This document shows, piece after piece, positions 1 through 6,936 of a DNA stretch of 12,643 nucleotides. Below the pieces are notes generated by a model, which did no database searches, had not been told where the DNA came from, and saw only the letters and a list, made by a program, of their open reading frames with translations. The DNA comes from Candidatus Levyibacteriota bacterium (lineage in GTDB: Bacteria > Patescibacteria > Microgenomatia > Levybacterales > UBA12049). The stretch covers positions 1 to 12,643 of the forward strand of contig PPGL01000009.1 in NCBI GenBank assembly GCA_003173915.1, written 5' to 3'. Within the stretch, counting starts at the first letter, position 1. The number at the start of each line of letters is the position of its first letter. Position numbers and translations under genes: made by a program.

Positions 1-1588
1 CAGCTTCTGTCAGTTGCCCACCTTCTTCATATCCAACATATCCAGGAGGTGCACCAATAAGTCGTGCAATTGTATGAGACTCCTGATACTCACTCATATC
101 AATTCGAGTAATTGCATGTTCGTCGCTAAATAAAATACTCGCTAGCGCTTTTGCTGTTTCGGTTTTTCCAACACCTGTCGGACCTAAAAATAGGAATGAA
201 CCTAAAGGCTTATTTTTTGCGGAGAGACCTGAACGACTACGTCTTACTGCACGAGCAAGAGCAATTAGTGCATCTTCTTGTCCAACAACTCGTTGTTTTA
301 ATTCCTCTTCTAAATTTGCAAGGCGCTCTGCTTCACTTGACAGCATTCTTGTCACAGGAATTCCAGTCCATCGACTAACAACTCGTGCAATATCTTCTTC
401 ATCGACCTCTTCACGTAAAACACGTTCTTCAGATGGAATCTTATCCCATTCTTCTCGTAAAACTACTAATTCTTTTTCAACTTCAGGAATTTTTCCGTAT
501 TTGAGTTCAGCAGCTTTTTCTAAAAGAACCTCTCTTTCTGCTTGCTCAAGTTCTATACGAAATGCATCAAGTTTGGCTCGAAGTGCTTGAATTTTTTGTA
601 TTAAATCTTTCTGTTCATTCCATCTTTTTTGTAACACATCAGCTTGTCCTTTTAATTTTTTCAGTTGAACCTCTTCTTGCTCTTTTTTCCCTTTAGAGAT
701 ATCATCTTTTTCTTTTTTGAGAGCGGTAATTGTAATCTCATGCTGTGTAATTTTCCGTTTTAACTCATCAAGCTCTGCAGGCATACTTTCTGCCTCAATT
801 TTGATTGCAGCTGCTGCTTCATCAATTAAATCAATTGCCTTGTCTGGTAAAAATCTTTCTGGAATATATTGTGCAGAAAGTTTGGCTGCGGCAATAAGTG
901 CATTATCTGTAATACGAATTCCATGATGCAGTTCGTAGCGTTCTTTAATGCCTCGTAAAATTGATATTGAATCCTCAATTGTTGGCTCCTCAACAAGTAC
1001 TTGTTGAAATCGTCGTGCAAATGCTGGATCTTTTTCAATATATTTTCTGTATTCTGTAACCGTTGTTGCTCCAATCATCCGAAGTGATCCACGAGCTAAA
1101 GAAGGTTTCAGAATATTTGCAGCGTCAACAGATCCTTCTCCTGCTCCTCCACCAATAATGGTGTGTAACTCGTCAATAAAAATGACATATCTGCCATTGC
1201 CTTCTTCAATGCCTTTAATCACTCCCTTGAGACGCTCTTCGAACTCTCCACGAAATTTTGCTCCTGCCAAGAGTTGTGCAAAATCTAAAACAAGAAGCTC
1301 TTTATCTTTGAGTGTTGTTGGGACAGATCCTTCAACAATTTTTGCTGCAAGTCCTTCAACAATTGCTGTTTTTCCAACACCAGGATCGCCAATAAGTACT
1401 GGATTATTTTTTGTTCGTCTGGAGAGAATTTGCATCACACGTCGAATCTCTGATTCTCGACCAATGACAGGGTCAATTTTCCCTTGTTTAGCAAGTGCGG
1501 TAAGATTTATTGTAAACTTCTTGAGCGCCTCATCTGGTGATACAGGACGCAACAACTCTTCGATTGGATTTCTACTTTGATCTGCCAT
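1..1588 (-). CDS. clpB: ATP-dependent disaggregase ClpB, 5' part (runs off the window)
   Basis: Hsp100 AAA+ chaperone that threads aggregated proteins through a hexameric ring, normally with DnaK, in the cytoplasm. The first 529 codons are visible. AAA1 has Walker A GDPGVGKT (67-74), Walker B VIFIDE (135-140) and FARRF with the Arg-finger pair (190-194). A long charged coiled coil (about 258-398) is the ClpB/Hsp104-type M domain and separates it from ClpC and ClpA. AAA2 begins after about 405, with Walker A GPTGVGKT (469-476) and the pore-region GYVGYEEGG (516-524). The rest lies left of base 1. The start is the first in-frame ATG after the promoter. Walker A1 lies about 140 residues nearer the N-terminus than in full-length E. 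coli ClpB, so the usual N domain is missing, as in the short ClpB isoform. It has no Shine-Dalgarno and sits under a CIRCE operator. Confidence 0.95.
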   Translation of the reverse strand, partial: MADQSRNPIEELLRPVSPDEALKKFTINLTALAKQGKIDPVIGRESEIRRVMQILSRRTKNNPVLIGDPGVGKTAIVEGLAAKIVEGSVPTTLKDKELLVLDFAQLLAGAKFRGEFEERLKGVIKGIEEGNGRYVIFIDELHTIIGGGAGEGSVDAANILKPSLARGSLRMIGATTVTEYRKYIEKDPAFARRFQQVLVEEPTIEDSISILRGIKERYELHHGIRITDNALIAAAKLSAQYIPERFLPDKAIDLIDEAAAAIKIEAESMPAELDELKRKITQHEITITALKKEKDDISKGKKEQEEVQLKKLKGQADVLQKRWNEQKDLIQKIQALRAKLDAFRIELEQAEREVLLEKAAELKYGKIPEVEKELVVLREEWDKIPSEERVLREEVDEEDIARVVSRWTGIPVTRMLSSEAERLANLEEELKQRVVGQEDALIALARAVRRSRSGLSAKNKPLGSFLFLGPTGVGKTETAKALASILFSDEHAITRIDMSEYQESHTIARLIGAPPGYVGYEEGGQLTEA

Positions 1589-1596
1589 ATGAATAT

Positions 1597-1624
1597 ATTA
1601 TAAACAATTTAGCAGACTTGTCAA
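1597..1624 (-). promoter_or_regulatory. clpB promoter (TTGACA-N16-TATAAT)
   Basis: On the minus strand a perfect -35 TTGACA (1624-1619) and a perfect -10 TATAAT (1602-1597) are 16 bp apart. The -10 ends 8 nt before the clpB ATG at 1588, so transcription should start about 0-3 nt before the start codon, giving a leaderless or nearly leaderless mRNA. The CIRCE operator covers the -35. Confidence 0.85.
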
Positions 1625-1635
1625 GTGAGTGCTAA
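1609..1635. promoter_or_regulatory. CIRCE operator (HrcA binding site)
   Basis: The inverted repeat reads, on the minus strand, TTAGCACTC-N9-GTCTGCTAA. The CIRCE consensus is TTAGCACTC-N9-GAGTGCTAA, so the promoter-distal arm is 9/9, the other arm is 7/9 and the 9-nt spacer is exact. It covers the clpB -35 hexamer, the position expected for steric repression by HrcA that is relieved on heat shock. The divergent PfpI gene starts 68 bp away and its -10 is not covered. Confidence 0.88.
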
Positions 1636-1691
1636 GTGGTTTCTTTATACATTTTTTACTTTTTTATAGCTTTCTTCTCATCTTCAGAACC

Positions 1692-1697
1692 TACACT
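1692..1697 (+). promoter_or_regulatory. Putative -10 box of the PfpI gene (leaderless)
   Basis: TACACT ends 6 nt before the ATG at 1704, the same geometry seen at six other genes here. There is no clear -35 and no TGn extension, so this is one of the weaker cases. Confidence 0.4.
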
Positions 1698-1703
1698 AAA
1701 AAT

Positions 1704-2273
1704 ATGGCCAATAAACTCGCAGGAAAAAATATTGCGATTATAGCAACTGACGACGTTGAAGAAGCAGAAATTCTTAAGCCCAAACAAGCGCTAGAGAAAG
1801 AAGGTGCCACAACAGTTGTTATTGCTCCTCATAAGGGAACTATCCAGGCAGTAAAACATGATGAAAAAACAACAAAAATTCCCGTCAACGCAACGCTTGA
1901 TGAAGCACTAGCAGATGACTTTGACGCTGTTCTTCTTCCAGGAGGCGCACTTAATGCCGATCAGTTGAGGATGAATGAAGCAGCACAAGAGTTTGTAACA
2001 ACAATGGATGAAGATGGCAAACCTCTAGCAGTCATTTGCCATGGTCCGTGGTTACTTGTTTCAGCAGGTATTGTAAATGGTCGAAGATTAACAAGCTATC
2101 ATACCATGCAAGATGATATTCAAAACGCAGGCGCCGATTGGATAGATAGCGAAGTTGTTGTAGATGATAACTGGGTAAGCAGCCGTCAACCATCAGACAT
2201 TCCTGCATTTAATACTGCAATGATTAACCTTTTTGCAGCACCAGCAGAAATCGAAAAAATAATCATAACCTAA
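1704..2273 (+). CDS. DJ-1/PfpI (YhbO/YraA-like) stress protein
   Basis: Cytoplasmic DJ-1/PfpI superfamily protein of 189 aa, about the usual size for the YhbO/YraA subgroup. The nucleophile elbow AVICHGPW holds Cys112 followed by His113. An acidic stretch (DVEEAEI, 17-23) aligns with the Glu that completes the PfpI active site. The family hallmarks LLPGG (77-81), LTSYHTMQDDIQNAG (129-143) and DNWVSSRQPSDIPAF (155-169) are all present. Family members are described as stress proteins with protease, chaperone or disputed deglycase activity, and the sequence cannot choose among these. The start is set at MANK because the in-frame extension back to 1629 would run through the spacer beside CIRCE, encodes a non-conserved hydrophobic stretch and lacks a ribosome binding site. 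It is divergent from clpB, which fits a shared stress role. Confidence 0.93.
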   Translation: MANKLAGKNIAIIATDDVEEAEILKPKQALEKEGATTVVIAPHKGTIQAVKHDEKTTKIPVNATLDEALADDFDAVLLPGGALNADQLRMNEAAQEFVTTMDEDGKPLAVICHGPWLLVSAGIVNGRRLTSYHTMQDDIQNAGADWIDSEVVVDDNWVSSRQPSDIPAFNTAMINLFAAPAEIEKIIIT

Positions 2274-2464
2274 CAAAAATTCACGTATGCGAATTGTCAT
2301 TTTTGGACGAATGTATTTACAAACCAAACGGCATCATGGCAGCCAAAAAAGTTCTCAATTTTTATATAAAAATGCAAGGACAACAAGTAAAAAAATAAAA
2401 TCCTCTGGAAAAATCCTAAAAATATAGCCCGCATGACCTCATCAAACAACGCAAGTAGTTTTTC
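2274..2464. other. Spacer between convergent PfpI and PBP genes, no supported feature
   Basis: This 191-bp AT-rich gap holds only a 14-bp AT palindrome (2359-2372) and two overlapping reading frames of about 45 codons on opposite strands. Neither frame has a promoter, ribosome binding site or recognisable product. No GC hairpin plus T-run is seen for either flanking gene. Confidence 0.6.
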
Positions 2465-4618
2465 TTATTGTATTTGTGGAAATGGCGGCACAGAGATGAA
2501 TGGAGGAATTGATTGGTCTGATTGATCAGTAGGCGTTGGAGTTACCGTCTCTGTTGGTATTTGTTGAGGAGTTTCTGTTGGTTGTGTGGAAAGTAGTGGA
2601 ACAGTTGGGAAAGAAGGTGTTGGAAATGGAGTCACAGATGATGGTAAGGCTTGACATGAGGAAATTGGCTCTGTACCAGAAAGAAAGTACTCTTCATATG
2701 AAGGTGCAGATTGAACAGAATTTCCAGAAATAAGCTGATTTGGACAAACTGTTTTCTTCACAACTGAATCCGGCTGCATAAAAGCAGATCTGTGTATCTC
2801 TCGACTAAGATAATATGTCATAAGCTGTTTCCAAATTGGAGCAGCCCCAAGGGACCCGGCAACACTATCCATGGGTGAGTTATCATTATTTCCAACCCAC
2901 ACTCCAATTGCAACATCTGGAGTGTATCCCATGGTGAGTGAATCTTTAAAGTCATTTGTTGTTCCAGTTTTGACTGCTGCAGGATAGGAAATATTGAGTG
3001 CATTTCCAAACTCTTCTGCTCGAGTTTTTGCATCAGAAAGAATTGAGGAAATAAGAAAACTTGCACCATCACTCACTACTTCTTTCCCATTGGGAGAATA
3101 ACTATACACAAGATTATTTGCATTATCACGAATTTCCAAAATTGCCGCTGGATTATTTTCTACACCTACGTTGGCAAACGTTGCGTATACCGTTGTCAAA
3201 TCTAACAATTTTACTTCCCCTGCTCCAAGAACAAGTGACAAACCATAATTTGACGGATCAGAAAGTGTTGTAACCCCCATATTGTCTGCCATCGCAACTC
3301 CTTCATGTATCCCAACTTCTTGCATCGTTTCGACAGCGGGAATATTAAGTGAATTTGCTAAAGCACGCCGCACTGTTACATTACCCCTATACGACCCATC
3401 AAAATCTCTGGGTTTATAATTTCCAGGGAAAACAGTTGGAGCGTCTTGAAGAATAGTTGCTGGAGTTAGTAAACGTTCATCAAAAGCTGCAGCATACACA
3501 ATTGGCTTAAATGCCGATCCTGGTTGCCTTGGTGTAATTGCCATATTCACTTTGCCATTGACTGGATCATTCCAATCCCAGCTGCCTACCATAGATAAAA
3601 TTTCTCCGGTTTTTGGATCGAGAATAACTGCTGCACCATTTGAAACTTTCTGTGGAGCAAGACGCACTACTTGCTGATGCACAACAGTTTCGGCATATTG
3701 TTGGAGCGAACTATCAAGTGTTGTTTTCACATGGAGTCCAGCTCGCATTACATAGTCTTCTCCGTACTGTTTAAATAAACTATCCCTCACCATTAAGGCA
3801 AAATGAGGAGCTACTGTATTAAGAGTTGTCTCCTGACTTTGCCCAGAAGCAAAGGTAAGTTGTTCATTTTCGGCAAGAAGAACATCGTCTGAGCTAATAT
3901 ATTTTTGATTTTGCATTGCTTGTAACACTTCTTTTTCATGCTCTTTGGCAATAGATGGATCATTTGAAAGCGGTGAGTATGCAGAAGGCGCAGGCAAAAG
4001 TCCAATAAGTGTTGCCGACTGGGCAAGATCGAGCTGGCTTGCCGGTATACCAAAGTATGTTTTCGCAGCATTTTCTACCCCAAATGCCCCTTCGCCAAAA
4101 TATGCAGAATTTAAATACATTTCCATGATATCCTGTTTGCTATATTTTTTGGTTATTGCATACGCAAGAATTATCTCCTGAAGTTTTCTTGTAAAACTTT
4201 GCTGGGGTGTAAGGAGTGTATTTTTTACAAGTTGCTGCGTAATTGTTGATCCACCTTGTGTTATATGCCCACGAACTATATCTGCGAGAGAAGCTCGAAG
4301 AATCCCTGTAGGCGAAAATCCAGGATTTGTGTAAAAATTTTTATCTTCTGCTGCAATTGCAGCTTGCTGAAGAGGCAAAGGAATTTGCGAAAGAGGAATG
4401 TAATGAATTTCTTCAGCATGATTAAACGAAAAAAATTCATTTCCATTCCTATCAAGTAGAACCAATCCAGTATTTTGCTTGTTAACCAACTGTTCTTTAT
4501 TTTGAATATCACGCGTATATGCAAAATAGAGTAAAAATGGAGCAAAAAGAAAAAGAAAAAAAATGAATACAACTCCAAAAACTCCAATAGTTAATAAAAA
4601 ACGCAACATGATATTCAC
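2465..4618 (-). CDS. Class A penicillin-binding protein (GT51 glycosyltransferase plus transpeptidase)
   Basis: Bifunctional PBP1A-type enzyme that polymerises and cross-links peptidoglycan outside the membrane; 717 aa from the GTG at 4618. It has one N-terminal TM helix (about 8-33). The GT51 domain shows EDKNFY with catalytic Glu91, GGSTITQQLVKN (122-133), RKLQEIILAY (144-153) and KQDIMEMYLN (161-170). The transpeptidase domain shows SAFK with nucleophile Ser368, SLN (423-425) and KTGT (550-553). All catalytic motifs are intact. After about residue 657 comes a roughly 60-residue Pro/Thr/Ser tail resembling the linkers of the surface proteins nearby. The start is uncertain: GTG 4618 or the ATG at 4609 (residue 4), and neither has a convincing Shine-Dalgarno or adjacent -10. 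It is divergent from the cohesin genes. Confidence 0.95.
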   Translation of the reverse strand: MNIMLRFLLTIGVFGVVFIFFLFLFAPFLLYFAYTRDIQNKEQLVNKQNTGLVLLDRNGNEFFSFNHAEEIHYIPLSQIPLPLQQAAIAAEDKNFYTNPGFSPTGILRASLADIVRGHITQGGSTITQQLVKNTLLTPQQSFTRKLQEIILAYAITKKYSKQDIMEMYLNSAYFGEGAFGVENAAKTYFGIPASQLDLAQSATLIGLLPAPSAYSPLSNDPSIAKEHEKEVLQAMQNQKYISSDDVLLAENEQLTFASGQSQETTLNTVAPHFALMVRDSLFKQYGEDYVMRAGLHVKTTLDSSLQQYAETVVHQQVVRLAPQKVSNGAAVILDPKTGEILSMVGSWDWNDPVNGKVNMAITPRQPGSAFKPIVYAAAFDERLLTPATILQDAPTVFPGNYKPRDFDGSYRGNVTVRRALANSLNIPAVETMQEVGIHEGVAMADNMGVTTLSDPSNYGLSLVLGAGEVKLLDLTTVYATFANVGVENNPAAILEIRDNANNLVYSYSPNGKEVVSDGASFLISSILSDAKTRAEEFGNALNISYPAAVKTGTTNDFKDSLTMGYTPDVAIGVWVGNNDNSPMDSVAGSLGAAPIWKQLMTYYLSREIHRSAFMQPDSVVKKTVCPNQLISGNSVQSAPSYEEYFLSGTEPISSCQALPSSVTPFPTPSFPTVPLLSTQPTETPQQIPTETVTPTPTDQSDQSIPPFISVPPFPQIQ

Positions 4619-4693
4619 GGCGCACGTATCGCAATATATTCTTGCATTCTTGTATGAGAAGATCGTAAAAATTAGGTGTTTAGAAGAAACAGC

Positions 4694-4722
4694 TTGACAT
4701 TTTACCTATTCATCTCTACGCT
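4694..4722 (+). promoter_or_regulatory. Promoter of the cohesin-like gene pair
   Basis: A perfect -35 TTGACA (4694-4699) is followed after 17 bp by TACGCT (4717-4722), a weak -10 keeping only the key T, A and final T. Transcription would start near 4729, leaving a short leader that contains the AAGGGG ribosome binding site (4728-4733). Confidence 0.55.
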
Positions 4723-4737
4723 ATCAAAAGGGGTATA

Positions 4738-5886
4738 ATGATGGCAAAAATTACTTCTATAAAGTCACGGTATAGTGACGGAGAAAAACAAAATTCAAAT
4801 ATTTTTGCTTCTCTATGGAATTGGTTTGTCTCTTTAGATAAATTTTACCGGCTTAGTATTGTATCAATGCTTCTTATTCTTATTGCAACTCCAATTATTA
4901 CAGCACAAAATTTTAATTTTACTTTTTTAGAACACGCAGCAACAAATAAAACAGCCATCATTAGTGTTGCTCCATATAGTGGAACATACCCTGTGGGACA
5001 AACATTTACTGTCAACCTTATTGTAGACGGAGGCGGACAAACGTTTAATGCGGCAAAAGCAGATATTTCTCTGTCAAGCAATTTAGCTATACAAACACTT
5101 ACCGTTACACCTCAAGCTTCTGGAGGATGTAATTTTACCTTTGTAAATAATCAGCATACTCCAACAGCAGCTAGTCCTTCGTTTGCCGGAGCTATTTTAA
5201 ATGGATCATCTCCAAGCTGTATTGTGTACTCACTTACTGTCCTCGTAAAAGCATCTGGTGTTGCTTCTATTACAATTAATAACGGGTCTGTAAAATCATA
5301 TAGTAATAGCAATGAAATACTTAACTCAGTACAAAGCGGTACATACAATACCGGTGTAACACCAACTCCAACGCCAACTGCACTCCCAACAGCAACACCA
5401 ACTCCAATTGCTACACCAACACCAAGTGCAGCTCCATCCTTAACGCCAACACCAACAGCATCACCTGTACAGCCACCAGCAATTGATCCACAACCATCAG
5501 ATACGTATCAGTCAACAATCATTCTGACCGGTACAAAAACAACAGATGTAACAACAATTTTTGTAAATAACTCGTCTGTAGGTGTTACCTACCCAACGTC
5601 TACAACATGGCAGTACCCAACAACCATTGTGCTTGGAGGTAATACATTCACCATCTATGGACAAAATGCTACTGGGGTAAATAGTAATCCAACTGCTATT
5701 ACTCTGACATTACATAGAATAGGAGATATTAGCGGAGATGGTGTTATTGATCTTACCGATCTTTCCATGTTTGGAACAGATTATGAAAATCCAGGAACAC
5801 TCAATTACGCACTTTCAGATATGAATGGCGATGGAATAGTAGACCTGACAGACTTCTCAATTATTGCAAAAGCATATGGGAATTAA
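4738..5886 (+). CDS. Membrane-anchored surface protein: cohesin-like domain, TP linker, Ig-like domain, type I dockerin
   Basis: A 382-aa exported protein. Residues 1-37 are a polar cytoplasmic segment, then a TM helix or uncleaved signal anchor (38-56). Residues 72-205 form a beta-rich cohesin-like domain (SGTYPVGQTFTVNL at 81-94, NAAKADISLS at 104-113) with two cysteines (131, 161) that could pair. A Thr-Pro linker (207-243) leads to an Ig-like domain (about 255-326). The C-terminus (328-382) is a type I dockerin with two F-hand calcium loops: D330-S332-D334-D338-D341 and D361-N363-D365-D369-D372, each followed by an LTDLS/LTDFS helix. Known cohesins bind dockerins tightly to build cellulosomes and other surface complexes; having both modules on one chain is scaffoldin-like. 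No catalytic domain is present. ATG codons lie at 4738 and 4741; the AAGGGG spacing slightly favours 4741. Domain calls come from motifs, and the cohesin call is less certain than the dockerin. Confidence 0.85.
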   Translation: MMAKITSIKSRYSDGEKQNSNIFASLWNWFVSLDKFYRLSIVSMLLILIATPIITAQNFNFTFLEHAATNKTAIISVAPYSGTYPVGQTFTVNLIVDGGGQTFNAAKADISLSSNLAIQTLTVTPQASGGCNFTFVNNQHTPTAASPSFAGAILNGSSPSCIVYSLTVLVKASGVASITINNGSVKSYSNSNEILNSVQSGTYNTGVTPTPTPTALPTATPTPIATPTPSAAPSLTPTPTASPVQPPAIDPQPSDTYQSTIILTGTKTTDVTTIFVNNSSVGVTYPTSTTWQYPTTIVLGGNTFTIYGQNATGVNSNPTAITLTLHRIGDISGDGVIDLTDLSMFGTDYENPGTLNYALSDMNGDGIVDLTDFSIIAKAYGN

Positions 5887-5887
5887 T

Positions 5888-6898
5888 ATGAAATTTAAAA
5901 CATACACAGGACGATTATTACTAGGTTTAGGATTTTTTGTCTTATTTTTCCTCACGGCGAATGGATCAGCTCATGCTGCCCTTCAAGGAGGAAAACTTTC
6001 TTTGTCACCAAATAGTGGAACATATGCTGTTGGACAAACATTTACTATTACTGCAACAATTGATGGAGGAGGGTATCCATTTAATGCTGCAAAGGCATCT
6101 GTTTTGGTCTCTCCTGCTCTTTCTGTTCAAGATATTACCCTTGGTAATTGTGGATTTGCGTTTGTCCGGACACCAGTACAGCAAGACCCTTCTTTTGTTG
6201 GCGTTATTTTGGGTGGCTCGTCAAAAAGTTGCACACTTTACACATTAACTGTAAAAGCAGTTGCACAAGGAGACGGAACAATCACCTTTGTAAATTCTTC
6301 TGTCAAAGCATATAAAAGTGCTGTAGATATTCTGACTTCTTTGCAAAATGCAACCTTTACTATTTCTGGATCACAACAAGCGATTACAACAACTCCTCCT
6401 CCAATCCAACCTCCTACAACAAGTGCAAATGGAACAAAACTCTATGACATTGTCTTTAGAATTTCTCAACCGCACACTGTTCCATTTGATGGCATTTATA
6501 TTGTTCTTGACCCCAATCTTCCAAGTCAAAAAACTGCAATTCCAGAAATTATTCCTAATATTTTTTCTCCAGATACAACATCAGGAAGTGTAACCTTTTC
6601 AGATGTTCCACAAGGTGCACATACCCTTGCTACCTATTATTCAAATCAGTTACTTTCCAAACAAATCATATATGTTTCTGGGAATAGTAAAACACTTGTT
6701 CTTGGCGTTAACGAAAACAAACCACTTATTCCATGGCAACTCATTGCAAGTATTGCTGCAGCACTCATTATTCTTATTCTTATTGCAATGCTTATTTATA
6801 AAGTTATTCACTTATTTACTAACAGACAGGTACAGCCGCCTAGTGAGCCGGAGACGAAAGCTCAACCCGCACCTGAACCTACTCCGCAGCAACAATAA
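5888..6898 (+). CDS. Cohesin-like surface protein with C-terminal membrane anchor
   Basis: A 336-aa protein starting 1 nt after the previous stop, so translation is probably coupled; only a weak GGGA lies upstream. A signal peptide (1-30, ending AHA before ALQGG) is followed by a cohesin-like domain (33-160) clearly paralogous to that of the upstream gene: SGTYAVGQTFTITATIDGGG (43-62) and PFNAAKASVLVS (64-75) match it almost position for position, as do Cys88 and Cys115. A Pro/Thr linker (168-180) leads to a second beta domain (about 182-275) with GSVTFSDVPQGAHTL, reminiscent of transthyretin-like or CnaB-like sandwiches. Then come a TM helix (286-308) and a short Pro/Gln-rich cytoplasmic tail. 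The longer in-frame start at 5864 was rejected because it overlaps the dockerin codons and precedes the signal peptide. Inferred role: cell-surface receptor for a dockerin, perhaps that of the upstream protein. Confidence 0.83.
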   Translation: MKFKTYTGRLLLGLGFFVLFFLTANGSAHAALQGGKLSLSPNSGTYAVGQTFTITATIDGGGYPFNAAKASVLVSPALSVQDITLGNCGFAFVRTPVQQDPSFVGVILGGSSKSCTLYTLTVKAVAQGDGTITFVNSSVKAYKSAVDILTSLQNATFTISGSQQAITTTPPPIQPPTTSANGTKLYDIVFRISQPHTVPFDGIYIVLDPNLPSQKTAIPEIIPNIFSPDTTSGSVTFSDVPQGAHTLATYYSNQLLSKQIIYVSGNSKTLVLGVNENKPLIPWQLIASIAAALIILILIAMLIYKVIHLFTNRQVQPPSEPETKAQPAPEPTPQQQ

Positions 6899-6920
6899 GT
6901 CAAACAAAACAAAAAATATT

Positions 6921-6929
6921 TGCTACACT
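6921..6929 (+). promoter_or_regulatory. Extended -10 of the glycosyltransferase gene (leaderless)
   Basis: TGCTACACT is a TGn-extended -10 whose hexamer (6924-6929) ends 7 nt before the ATG at 6937. There is no Shine-Dalgarno. The promoter fills the 38-bp gap after the cohesin gene, so this gene can be transcribed on its own. Confidence 0.6.
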
Positions 6930-6936
6930 AACAGTA

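Noticed and set aside
1629..1703. Longer in-frame N-terminus for the PfpI protein
   Set aside because: The extra residues are hydrophobic and not part of the family, and the start lies within the CIRCE operator.
2359..2372. 14-bp AT palindrome as terminator or operator
   Set aside because: Pure A/T with no loop and no T-run; such palindromes are expected by chance in this composition.
2287..2427. 46-codon basic frame starting MRIVIFGRMYL
   Set aside because: No ribosome binding site or adjacent -10, no recognised product, and composition like spacer DNA.
2297..2434. 45-codon hydrophobic minus-strand frame in the same spacer
   Set aside because: It overlaps the other short frame on the opposite strand, with no start signal and no homologue that I recognise.
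4734..4739. TATAAT just before the first cohesin gene as its -10
   Set aside because: It overlaps the start codon, so it cannot drive this gene from the annotated start; TTGACA-N17-TACGCT upstream is better placed.
5346..5470. CRISPR or tandem-repeat array
   Set aside because: The periodicity is ACA/CCA codon repetition encoding a Thr-Pro linker; there are no spacers.
5864..5887. Earlier start for the second cohesin protein
   Set aside because: It would overlap the dockerin codons and place eight polar residues before a normal signal peptide.
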